Source: CAITYL01 sp041651315
Lineage (GTDB): Bacteria > Verrucomicrobiota > Lentisphaeria > Oligosphaerales > CAITYL01
Assembly: GCA_041651315.1 (NCBI GenBank)
Contig: JBAZJM010000083.1
Span: forward strand, 1 to 15,027
Length of the DNA stretch: 15,027 bases
Direction of reading: 5' to 3'
Shown in pieces: positions 7,051 through 13,415 of the stretch (its first letter is position 1; each line of letters begins with the position of its first letter). The notes beneath the pieces were generated by a model. That model was not told where the DNA came from. It searched no databases and saw nothing but the letters and a program-made list of their open reading frames with translations. Position numbers and translations under genes: made by a program.

Positions 7051-7078
7051 AATATGAAGCGGGGGATGCGGTTGTCAA
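7051..7078 (-). promoter_or_regulatory. Promoter upstream of the truncated beta-helix gene
   Basis: On the minus strand a perfect TTGACA (7078-7073) is followed by a 16-bp spacer and CATATT (7056-7051), a 4 of 6 match to the -10 consensus. Spacer length and distance to the operator parallel the promoter at 5967-5994, which supports it. Confidence 0.5.
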
Positions 7079-7106
7079 ACGGTTTGGTTTCCTGCGCCGG
7101 AAGGCG

Positions 7107-7228
7107 CCTTGGAGTGACGGCGGGTGCCCACGCCGCCCTCCTAATCGGCCGGCGGCGACGGCCGCCCGGGGCGGGATGAGAGAGAGAAGAAAATACCAGG
7201 GCGGCGTCGAAGCCGCCGACACTCCAGG
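7107..7228. repeat. Inverted pair of GC-rich hairpin modules
   Basis: The left arm (7107-7139) and right arm (7198-7228) are imperfect reverse complements. Both contain GGAGTG, one substituted base, CGGCGG, and a CGCCGCCCT end in the same orientation-corrected order. Each arm is also a hairpin on its own. The centre is GC-rich with a short AG-repeat tract near 7178-7190. It resembles a non-autonomous palindromic repeat. Confidence 0.6.
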
Positions 7229-7280
7229 GAGGCTGCCGCCTCAGGATCATCCAGCCTTCGCTATCTTGGCAGTCTTCTGT

Positions 7281-7356
7281 TCAGTCCCTACGGGACGAAA
7301 CCGCCCCCAAACCCCATACTTGTGCCAAACACCAGGCCGGAGTTGGACGCTCCGGC
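7281..7356. repeat. Half copy of the palindromic intergenic repeat
   Basis: The first 57 bases (7281-7337) match 9760-9816 at 52 positions by eye. They include the GTCCCTACGGGAC hairpin and the AAACCCCATACTT and TGCCAAAC blocks. Both copies end in a stem-loop, but the stem here (GCCGGAG with CTCCGGC) differs in sequence from the other copy. The copy starts 30 nt beyond the stop of the cyclophilin gene, so it could also end its transcript. Confidence 0.8.
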
Positions 7357-7385
7357 ACGTTCGCGCCGGCAGCGGGGCCCGCCGG

Positions 7386-9353
7386 TCACGGCGCCGGGGC
7401 GGCGGGATCAAGAGGAGCGAAGGAGATGACGGGGATAAAATTGGAGATATCCACAGAGGTACAGGAGGCTCCGCTGTAGCTGCCATTGCCGACGTCGCTG
7501 GCGATGGCGGCGGGAGTGACGGTCACCGGGATCTTGACGGTGACAGCCTTCCTACTGCTGTCCTTGACCGTGAGGGTCACGGTGACGGCGGCACCGATGG
7601 TGGCGGCGGGCGGGCTCAGGGTCAGGGTCCGGGCCGTGCCGGTGCCGCCGGGGACGATGGCCGCCAGCGGCAGCCGTTTCGTGTTGCTGGTCTTGACGGT
7701 GAGCGTCATGGCGTCGAGGGGCGAGTCGACGTCGGTGAGGGTGAAGTTCAGGACGCCGGTGGTACCCGCCTGCACCGAGAAGGCGGTGGGCAGGCCGGAA
7801 ATGGCCGGAGCGTCATTGACCGGCTTGATGGTGACGGCCACGTCCACGGTGTCTGAGAATCCCCGGCTGTCGGTGACGCAGACCGTGAACTTGTCGGTGC
7901 CGGTGGCGTCGGGGTTCGGGGTGTACAAGAAGGTGGCGCTGGTGGCGCTGGGGCGTGTGGCGGGCACCAGGGTGGCGGTGCCCAGGGTGCCCTGGGTGGG
8001 AACGGTCCAGGTGAGGGTGTCGCCTTTGTCTGGATCTTTGACGGCGATCTTGATCTTAAGCGGCTTGTCTTCCGTGGCGCCGGCCTTTTTAGTGGCGGCG
8101 CCTTTTTCCAGGACGGGGGGGCGGTTGCTGGTGATGCGGATGGGCAGCGCCAAGTCGGCGGTGCGGCCACCGGTGCCGGTGGCACGGAGGGTGAGCGTGC
8201 CTTCGTTGTCAGTCACGGTGCCGTCGGCGCGGATGGTCAAGACGCCGTTGCTGATGGTGGCGGCGGCGCCGGCGACCGTGCTGGTGATGGTGAAGCTCAG
8301 ATCGTCCGCTTGGTGGGTGGCCGACTGCAGGTAGACCAGATCCGAAGTCTGGAGCTCACCGCTGAGCACTTTGAGGACGGGGAGCTCGGAGAAGGCATTT
8401 CCCAGTTTTTTGCTCTGATCACTGCAGGGCAGGGCGGCGATGGCGTCCACGGCCGTCAGGTCGGCGACCTCGCCGAAGACGGTGAAGCCGCCGTTCTGGT
8501 AGTCCAGGTTGGCCGAGTTGTCGGCCAGGTTGACGAACCATCCATTGGTGGCGCTGTCCGGATCGCCGCTGTGCTTGGCCATGGCGACGGTGCCGCGGGT
8601 GTTGGAGGCGCCGAACTCGTTCTTGACGGCGGCATAGGTCGCGACCTCCTGGACGGTGTTGCTGTCGACGTAATAGCCGCCGCCCTGCAGGATGAAGCCC
8701 GCCACCAGCCGGTGGAAGAAGGTGTCGTCATAGTGGCCGGCATCGACGTAGCGCAGGAAGTTGGCGACGGCCAGCGGCGCCTGCGCCTCATAAAGCCGCA
8801 GCGGGATGTCGCCCTTGGTGGTGGTGAGCAGGACGCGTTCATAGGCCGGATCGCTGGCGTAATCCGTCAGGGGCACGGTCGCCTGGCCGCCCTTGTAGTA
8901 GAGCCGTGGCAGTTCGGCCGGCTGGGTCCAGCGGGGGGGCGGGAGGGTGACGGCCGGCACTTGGAGGTCGATGGTGGCGGAAACGGCGGGCGAGAGATCC
9001 CATGAGGCATAGGGTTTTACCGACCCGTCGGCGTTGAACACATCAGCGGCGAATTGGACCCAAACGGTACGCGGGCCGTTGCCCGGTGTGAACACGAATG
9101 GGCTACTGGAACTGTAATATGTCCAGTCGTCATTTGACCAAGTGACGCCATCACGCGATAGACGCATGGCGTCGGTGGTGGTGGCCGCCAGGGTCAGGGT
9201 TACGGAACGGCTGGTGGCGGTGGCGGCCCCGTCGTTGATGAGGATCGTGCCCGTGACCTCCGCCCGCCCCGGCGCCGCGCCCAGCACGACCAAGGCCAAG
9301 ACGGCAAGCAGGATACCGGCCCAATTCAACGGCGGGTGGGGAAGACGGGTCAT
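7386..9353 (-). CDS. Exported cyclophilin-type peptidyl-prolyl isomerase with cadherin-like domains
   Basis: The 655-residue protein has a signal peptide (residues 1-31, WAGILLAVLALVVLGAAPG then GRA). An Ig-like region at 33-105 has the VTLTLAATTTDAMRLSRDG pattern. A cyclophilin domain spans about 172-332: LLTTTKGDIPLRLYEAQAP, FFHRLVAGFILQGGG (213-226, with R215 in the place of the catalytic arginine of cyclophilin A) and NGWFVNLADNSANLD. Bacterial Ig/cadherin-like repeats follow from about 338 to 620 (RPPVLEKG, DKFTVCVTDSRGFSD, VNDAPAISG). It should fold or hold exported proteins by prolyl isomerisation; the repeats probably bind surfaces or partners. No C-terminal anchor is seen. GAGGAG 9 nt before the ATG supports the start. 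The gene is flanked on both sides by repeats and looks monocistronic. Confidence 0.92.
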   Translation of the reverse strand: MTRLPHPPLNWAGILLAVLALVVLGAAPGRAEVTGTILINDGAATATSRSVTLTLAATTTDAMRLSRDGVTWSNDDWTYYSSSSPFVFTPGNGPRTVWVQFAADVFNADGSVKPYASWDLSPAVSATIDLQVPAVTLPPPRWTQPAELPRLYYKGGQATVPLTDYASDPAYERVLLTTTKGDIPLRLYEAQAPLAVANFLRYVDAGHYDDTFFHRLVAGFILQGGGYYVDSNTVQEVATYAAVKNEFGASNTRGTVAMAKHSGDPDSATNGWFVNLADNSANLDYQNGGFTVFGEVADLTAVDAIAALPCSDQSKKLGNAFSELPVLKVLSGELQTSDLVYLQSATHQADDLSFTITSTVAGAAATISNGVLTIRADGTVTDNEGTLTLRATGTGGRTADLALPIRITSNRPPVLEKGAATKKAGATEDKPLKIKIAVKDPDKGDTLTWTVPTQGTLGTATLVPATRPSATSATFLYTPNPDATGTDKFTVCVTDSRGFSDTVDVAVTIKPVNDAPAISGLPTAFSVQAGTTGVLNFTLTDVDSPLDAMTLTVKTSNTKRLPLAAIVPGGTGTARTLTLSPPAATIGAAVTVTLTVKDSSRKAVTVKIPVTVTPAAIASDVGNGSYSGASCTSVDISNFIPVISFAPLDPAAPAP

Positions 9354-9543
9354 GTGGACAATCTCCTCGCTTGGGGGGGCGTGCCGAAAATAATGCGCTG
9401 ATTCTCAATATACTGATAAGTCCACAAAACACACGACATTCCCCGCCCCGTCTGCCACGGCAGCCCCCCCTCCACGGGCGACACGCCCATAGCCATGCAG
9501 GTTAAGCCGTTTTTGAGCGTCAACGGCGCGCGTTCATAACCAG

Positions 9544-9834
9544 CCTGGGGCACGCCCCAGGCCTGGAGTTTGGCAAAACTCAACGGTTGCGGTTTTTCCG
9601 TCCCAGCGGGACGGGGCGGGAATAGGCAGGGGCTTCAGCCCCTGTTTTGCCCGTCCCCCATGTCGCGTGCCGTCAGGTACGCGGCGAATCGCGGCGTACC
9701 TACGGCACGCCATCGTTTCATTTTTCGGAACAGGGGCTGAAGCCCCTGCCTATTTTCATTCAGTCCCTACGGGACGAAGCCGCCTCTAAACCCCATACTT
9801 TTGCCAAACTCCAGGCGCGGGGTTGCACCCCGCG
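9544..9834. repeat. 291-bp nested palindromic repeat element
   Basis: Two half-elements face each other around a central palindrome. From outside inward the paired modules are: terminal hairpins 9544-9561 and 9816-9834; an 18-bp perfect inverted match 9561-9578 with 9799-9816 (GCCTGGAGTTTGGCAAAA); GTCCC-NNN-GGGAC hairpins 9598-9614 and 9763-9775; and a 26-bp perfect inverted match 9621-9646 with 9729-9754, itself containing the self-complementary core CAGGGGCT and AGCCCCTG. The centre 9667-9708 is a further inverted repeat with a single bulged base. A related half copy lies at 7281-7356. This fits a REP- or MITE-like family; no transposase is present in the window. Confidence 0.85.
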
Positions 9835-9931
9835 AAGATTCTCAGCCTGTCAGGTCGTTGTCAAACTGACTTGGTCATTCTGCCCGGGCGGTTTTTTCAG
9901 GCTGCAGCCCCCTTCCCAAAACGGTTGTGGG

Positions 9932-10007
9932 TTTGCGGATTCCGCAGGCAGCTCCCGTGCGACAGGCCACGGTTGGGACAGCGGAGGCTGCCTGCGGAAT
10001 CCGCAAA
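9932..10007. repeat. 21-bp perfect inverted repeat
   Basis: Positions 9932-9952 and 9987-10007 are perfect reverse complements, each arm containing GCGGATTCCGCAGGCAGC, around a 34-nt loop. Each arm also contains a small palindrome (GCGGATTCCGC). It lies beyond the end of the pyruvyl transferase gene and may be another palindromic repeat or a structured 3' end. Confidence 0.7.
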
Positions 10008-10033
10008 AGGCACAAAAAGGTTTGACGGAGGGC

Positions 10034-10068
10034 TTGGGAACCACCTTTCCTCAAAAGGGGGTTCCCAA
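10034..10068 (-). terminator. Terminator-like hairpin after the polysaccharide gene cluster
   Basis: TTGGGAACC (10034-10042) pairs with GGTTCCCAA (10060-10068), and an inner CCTTT/AAAGG can extend the stem. It starts 11 nt after the stop at 10080. On the minus strand a run of five T follows about 14 nt later (10015-10019), so termination is plausible but not textbook. Confidence 0.5.
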
Positions 10069-10079
10069 CCAACAAAATG

Positions 10080-11324
10080 TCATGCCCCCTCGTTGGGGAG
10101 GGCCGCCAGCACGGCCTTCAGCCGTTCCTGGGCGGCGGCGAGGCGCCCCAGCAGCCCGGCGCGGACCCGGCGGCTGGTTTCGGCAAAGGCCGCGCCATCC
10201 GCCAGCAGGCGGGCGGTCTCGTCAAACACCGCCGCGAAGTCGCACGCCTCGACCGTGCCGGCGGCGCGCCGGCCGAAGGGGGCCAAAAAGTTGTCCACTT
10301 TGGATCCGCGGCTGATGCCGATGAAGGGGACGTGGACGATGGAGGCGAAGATGAGCAGGTGCAGGCGGCTGGAGAGGATGAGGTTGAGCCGGCCGGCCAC
10401 CGCCAGGACCGCGCCGGGGTCGTAACGTCCGTCAAGGACGGCGGCGTGGCCGGGCCGGGCCATCTCCTGCCGCAGGCCGGCCATGAGCGGCGCGTCGGTG
10501 AGGGGGTTCATCGGGACAAACAGCACGTGCGCCCCCAGGTCGCCGGTGACGCGGTCCAGGAACTCCAGCAGGCCGCGGCGGTTGCTGACTTCGCGCTGGG
10601 CGGAGATGCAGACCCCGATTTTGGGGCCGGGGGCGGCGAGCAGGGCGGCGGCGGCTTCGGGCAGGCGCAGGGACTCCCCCGGGGCGGGGTTGAGCAGCAG
10701 GGCCGAATCGGCGCCGACCACGACGTCGGCGCGGGGCGGGGCGCAGCGTTCCACCTCCGCCTTGCTTTCGGGGTCGCGCACGGCGACCAGGTCGGCGCGG
10801 GCCAGGCTGGCGGCAATGCGCCGGCGGGCCCGGGCTTCGCGGCGGTGTTCCTCCCAGGCCACGGCGTCGAAACGGCCCGCCGCGAGGCCGGAGAGCGCCG
10901 CCAGCAGCCGGCGGCGGCGGCCGGGCAGGACGCTGTAGAACTCGGGATTCAGTTCGCGGTTCATGCCGACGTTCCAGACCACGGTGCGGCGGCCGGCGGC
11001 CTGGGCGATTTCCAGCATCTCCACGGGGATTTCCGGGTAATCTGACAAGCCGGTGGCGCCGGCCCACAGGAACAGGTCGTGGTTGCGCAGTTCGCCGCAC
11101 ATCTCTCGGTGGCTGTAATGCCGGGTGAAACCGAACAGCGGCACCGTGCGCACCCCCAGCCGCTGCGCGGTGGCCGGGCCGTCGTCGGTGCTGACGCTGA
11201 GGACGGCGCCGGGGCAGAGGGTGCGGACAATGCCGGCGGCGCATTCGAGGATGGCCTCGTCGCCGACATTGTTGCGGCCGAACGGCACCCCGCCGATCAG
11301 GATGCGTGGCGTGGCGGCGGGCAT
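10080..11324 (-). CDS. Polysaccharide pyruvyl transferase family protein
   Basis: The 414-residue protein has the family's N-terminal signature ILIGGVPFGRNNVGDEAIL (residues 8-26). It also has a central VAVRDPESK (about 180-188) and the C-terminal core SSRLHLLIFASIVHVPFIGI, then SRGSKVDNFL (about 318-347), as in CsaB/WcaK-type enzymes. These transfer a pyruvyl group from phosphoenolpyruvate to a sugar as a ketal in cell-wall polymers or exopolysaccharides. There is no signal peptide, so it acts in the cytoplasm. A GTG start at 11351 is possible, but GGAG 8 nt before the ATG at 11324 favours the shorter form. It follows the TagA-like gene by 39 nt and is the last gene of the cluster. The specific sugar acceptor is unknown. 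Confidence 0.88.
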   Translation of the reverse strand: MPAATPRILIGGVPFGRNNVGDEAILECAAGIVRTLCPGAVLSVSTDDGPATAQRLGVRTVPLFGFTRHYSHREMCGELRNHDLFLWAGATGLSDYPEIPVEMLEIAQAAGRRTVVWNVGMNRELNPEFYSVLPGRRRRLLAALSGLAAGRFDAVAWEEHRREARARRRIAASLARADLVAVRDPESKAEVERCAPPRADVVVGADSALLLNPAPGESLRLPEAAAALLAAPGPKIGVCISAQREVSNRRGLLEFLDRVTGDLGAHVLFVPMNPLTDAPLMAGLRQEMARPGHAAVLDGRYDPGAVLAVAGRLNLILSSRLHLLIFASIVHVPFIGISRGSKVDNFLAPFGRRAAGTVEACDFAAVFDETARLLADGAAFAETSRRVRAGLLGRLAAAQERLKAVLAALPNEGA

Positions 11325-11363
11325 GTTGAATACTCCATGGCAGATACGCACATCATTTCAGCC

Positions 11364-12629
11364 TCACAACGGTTTGGAATGTTTGAGGTTAGGGAGGCCG
11401 TCCGGGGCGACGCCCAATTGTGACGCGAGGCGCGCCACCAGTTCCGGATAGCCGGCGGTGGTGAACGGCGCCAGCAGGTCGGCGGCCCGATTGCTTTGGA
11501 ACTGCCGATCCAGGCCGGGGGAAACCCCGGTCAGCAGGGGGGGGGCGGCCTGGGCGGCCCGGTCGCCCACCCAGTCCGTCAAAAAGGCCAGGCTGGCGGC
11601 GTCCACCAGCCGGGTGCGGCCGAAATCCAGGATCAGCGCGTCGGTGCCGGCGGTGGCCCGGCGTGCCGCCTCAGCCGCGGCCCGGCCGGCATCGGTGAAC
11701 GCCTCGGGCAGGGTGGCCCAGGCGATGCGCCGGGCGCCGACCGCGAACTCCGCCAGCTCCAGGGCGGCGGGGTGACGGGGCGCCAGCCGCTGCGCGAGCA
11801 GGGCCCGGAAATGGGCGGCGACGGCGGGGACTGCCATCAGGTTGAACTTGAGCAGGCCGAGGCCGTAGCGCTTCCACAGGCGTCCCGGCTCGGCCCAGAT
11901 GCGAAACAGCCATTCCAAGCCGGCGGCCTGCATCCAGCCGGGGGCGCGGGCCACGTCGCCGGTGATGAAGGCAAAGGTGCCGCCGACCCCCATCACCACC
12001 GGCACCCGGAGCTTGGGGCGGTTGCGCCGGAACCACAGTTCCTGCTTGGGGTTGCCCAGACCGACCAGCAGAATGTCGGCGCCCGAGGCATTGATGCGGT
12101 CCACGACCGGGGCGTCCTCCCGGGCGATCGCCTCCGGCGAGCCATCGGCCGGGATGACGGGGGCGTCAATGCCGGCAATGCGCAGGGCGGGGTGCCGGGC
12201 CCGGAGCCGTTCGGCGGCCCGGCGGCCGGTGTCGCCGCGGCCGCCGAGGAAATAGAGCGACCGGCCGCGCGCGGCGCAGGCGGCGGCCAGGGCCGGGACC
12301 AGGTCGGCTCCCGGCACGCGTCCCGGCAGGGGGGAGCCCAGCAGGCGGCTGAGCCAGACCACCGGCATGCCGTCGGCGGTCACCAGCTCGGCCTGGCGCA
12401 GGGCGGCGAGCAGCGCCGGATGCCGCGGCGGAGCGCCGCTGCGCCACGCCTGGGCGTTGACCAGGAAGTCGACGTTCACCGTGGCCACCAGGGCGGGCGG
12501 CTGCTCCGGCGCCTGGCGGCGGGCCGCCACCAGGGCGAAGATCCGCTCCGTCGCGGCGGCCATGCCCACCCGGTCCACCGGGATGCCCAAGATCATCACC
12601 GTGTCGCGCCAGCTGCCGGGGGCGTTCAT
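11364..12629 (-). CDS. WecG/TagA/CpsF-family glycosyltransferase with C-terminal STAS-like domain
   Basis: Residues 12-280 are a WecG/TagA/CpsF glycosyltransferase: VNVDFLVNAQ (51-60), VTADGMPVVWLSRLLG (83-98), LYFLGGRGDT (125-134), LLVGLGNPKQELW (187-199) and APGWMQAAGLEWLFRIWAEP (229-248). The last ends in the RLWKRY segment that guides membrane association. This family adds an N-acetylmannosamine-type sugar to a lipid-linked acceptor in surface glycan assembly. Residues about 298-400 have a STAS (anti-anti-sigma) pattern: DALILDFGRTRLVDAASLAFL, then PLLTGVSPGLDRQFQSNRAADLL. The usual DSSG phospho-serine motif is replaced by DAAS. Free-standing family members are near 250 residues, so this is a fusion. 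It lies 25 nt after the receiver gene and 39 nt before the pyruvyl transferase gene. The Shine-Dalgarno is weak, and an internal ATG at 12596 is an alternative start. Confidence 0.88.
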   Translation of the reverse strand: MNAPGSWRDTVMILGIPVDRVGMAAATERIFALVAARRQAPEQPPALVATVNVDFLVNAQAWRSGAPPRHPALLAALRQAELVTADGMPVVWLSRLLGSPLPGRVPGADLVPALAAACAARGRSLYFLGGRGDTGRRAAERLRARHPALRIAGIDAPVIPADGSPEAIAREDAPVVDRINASGADILLVGLGNPKQELWFRRNRPKLRVPVVMGVGGTFAFITGDVARAPGWMQAAGLEWLFRIWAEPGRLWKRYGLGLLKFNLMAVPAVAAHFRALLAQRLAPRHPAALELAEFAVGARRIAWATLPEAFTDAGRAAAEAARRATAGTDALILDFGRTRLVDAASLAFLTDWVGDRAAQAAPPLLTGVSPGLDRQFQSNRAADLLAPFTTAGYPELVARLASQLGVAPDGLPNLKHSKPL

Positions 12630-12654
12630 GAGGAGTGGGGGCTCATCCGGGAGG

Positions 12655-13344
12655 CTAGGGGTTCGGCAACCCCGGCTCTTCCTCGCCGGGGGACGGAGGG
12701 GCGGACCGGTCGGACCAGCTGTCGCCGAGGTGGAACTTGGGGAAGAAATCCACCCCCGCCTCGGACTTGAAGAAATACATCACCATCAGGGCGATGAAGG
12801 CGACGATGGCGAAAACGGCGACCATGGTGAAGATGGCCAGCATGCCGGACATCAGCAGGCCGCTGCCCTTGCGGAGCCCTTCGATCGGCACCTCGGCGGC
12901 GGCCCGCAAGCCGGTGGGCGCGCCGGTCGTCTGGCGGTAGATGGCATGCTCCTTGGAGACAATGTCCAGCTGCCGCTGCCGGTCGTATTCGACGGTGGCG
13001 CCGTGGACGATGTTCAGCAGTTCGGTGATGTTGGGCGGCTTGAGCAGGTAGCGGTACAGGTCGCCTTCGTTGATGGCCCGCAACAGCACGTCGCGTTCGC
13101 TGCCGCCGGTCAGCAGAATGCGCTGGGTTTTGGGAAAGCGCTGGCGCAGCCCGGCGAAGAAGGTCAGGCCGTCCTCCTCGGGCATGTAATAGTCGGCGAC
13201 CACCACCTTGACCTCAACGCGCTCCAGCAGCTTTTCCGCCTGCGGGGCCGAGAGGGCGGTGTAGACCCGGTACCGGGGCGCCAGCACGCGTTCGAGCGCG
13301 CTGAGCACTTCGGGGTCGTCATCTACCAAGAGCACATTATCCAT
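12655..13344 (-). CDS. Response-regulator receiver domain joined to a transmembrane helix
   Basis: Residues 1-118 form a receiver domain: acidic D8-D9-D10, phospho-acceptor D51 in VVADYYMPEEDG, T79 in RILLTGG and K102 in YLLKPP. The AINEGDLYRYLLKPP segment is typical of RpfG-type receivers. There is no HD-GYP, GGDEF or DNA-binding output. After a linker (119-162) comes one transmembrane helix (about 164-192, GLLMSGMLAIFTMVAVFAIVA) and a short acidic, Pro-rich tail. The receiver should face the cytoplasm. It probably passes a phosphorylation signal to membrane-bound polysaccharide machinery, perhaps the STAS-bearing neighbour; that is inference. No histidine kinase lies nearby. A weak promoter may lie in the 44-nt gap upstream. 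Confidence 0.88.
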   Translation of the reverse strand: MDNVLLVDDDPEVLSALERVLAPRYRVYTALSAPQAEKLLERVEVKVVVADYYMPEEDGLTFFAGLRQRFPKTQRILLTGGSERDVLLRAINEGDLYRYLLKPPNITELLNIVHGATVEYDRQRQLDIVSKEHAIYRQTTGAPTGLRAAAEVPIEGLRKGSGLLMSGMLAIFTMVAVFAIVAFIALMVMYFFKSEAGVDFFPKFHLGDSWSDRSAPPSPGEEEPGLPNP

Positions 13345-13387
13345 GAAAATTTCCGTGCGGGTGGGAGCGGCGGCGTTTCCACGCTAT

Positions 13388-13415
13388 TCTATAATCCGCC
13401 CCCGGCGGGATGCAA
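13388..13415 (-). promoter_or_regulatory. Weak candidate promoter before the receiver gene
   Basis: On the minus strand TTGCAT (13415-13410), a 16-bp spacer and TATAGA (13393-13388) precede the ATG at 13344. The -35 matches the consensus at only 3 of 6 positions, and both boxes overlap the end of the phosphatase gene, so chance is possible. Confidence 0.25.

Larger units (their letters stand above)
6915..7385. other. Gene-free stretch with operator, promoter and repeats
   Basis: No convincing coding frame is seen in these 471 bases. Read on the minus strand, the stretch holds: a half copy of the palindromic repeat (7281-7356), an inverted pair of hairpin modules (7107-7228), a small GC hairpin with a 4-nt loop (7094-7107), a -35/-10 pair (7078-7051), operator copy 3 (7028-7039), and about 110 nt of leader before the beta-helix frame. 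Confidence 0.7.
9354..10079. other. Gene-free stretch rich in palindromes
   Basis: No real gene is seen in these 726 bases; short frames here run through repeats. From left to right the stretch holds: the upstream region of the cyclophilin gene (an AT-rich patch near 9393-9420 may hold its promoter, but no clear -35/-10 pair), the 291-bp nested palindrome (9544-9834), a 21-bp inverted repeat (9932-10007), and a terminator-like hairpin (10034-10068). Confidence 0.8.

Noticed and set aside
6942..7250. Minus-strand frame of 102 codons upstream of the beta-helix gene
   Set aside because: It crosses hairpin repeats, promoter and operator, and shows no beta-helix pattern that could be the missing N-terminus.
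9393..9420. AT-rich patch with TATATT as a promoter for the cyclophilin gene
   Set aside because: A -10-like hexamer is present but the -35 position has no fair match, so it was mentioned only as a possibility.
9647..10425. Plus-strand frames over the intergenic palindromes
   Set aside because: They run through non-coding repeats and into the antisense of the pyruvyl transferase gene.
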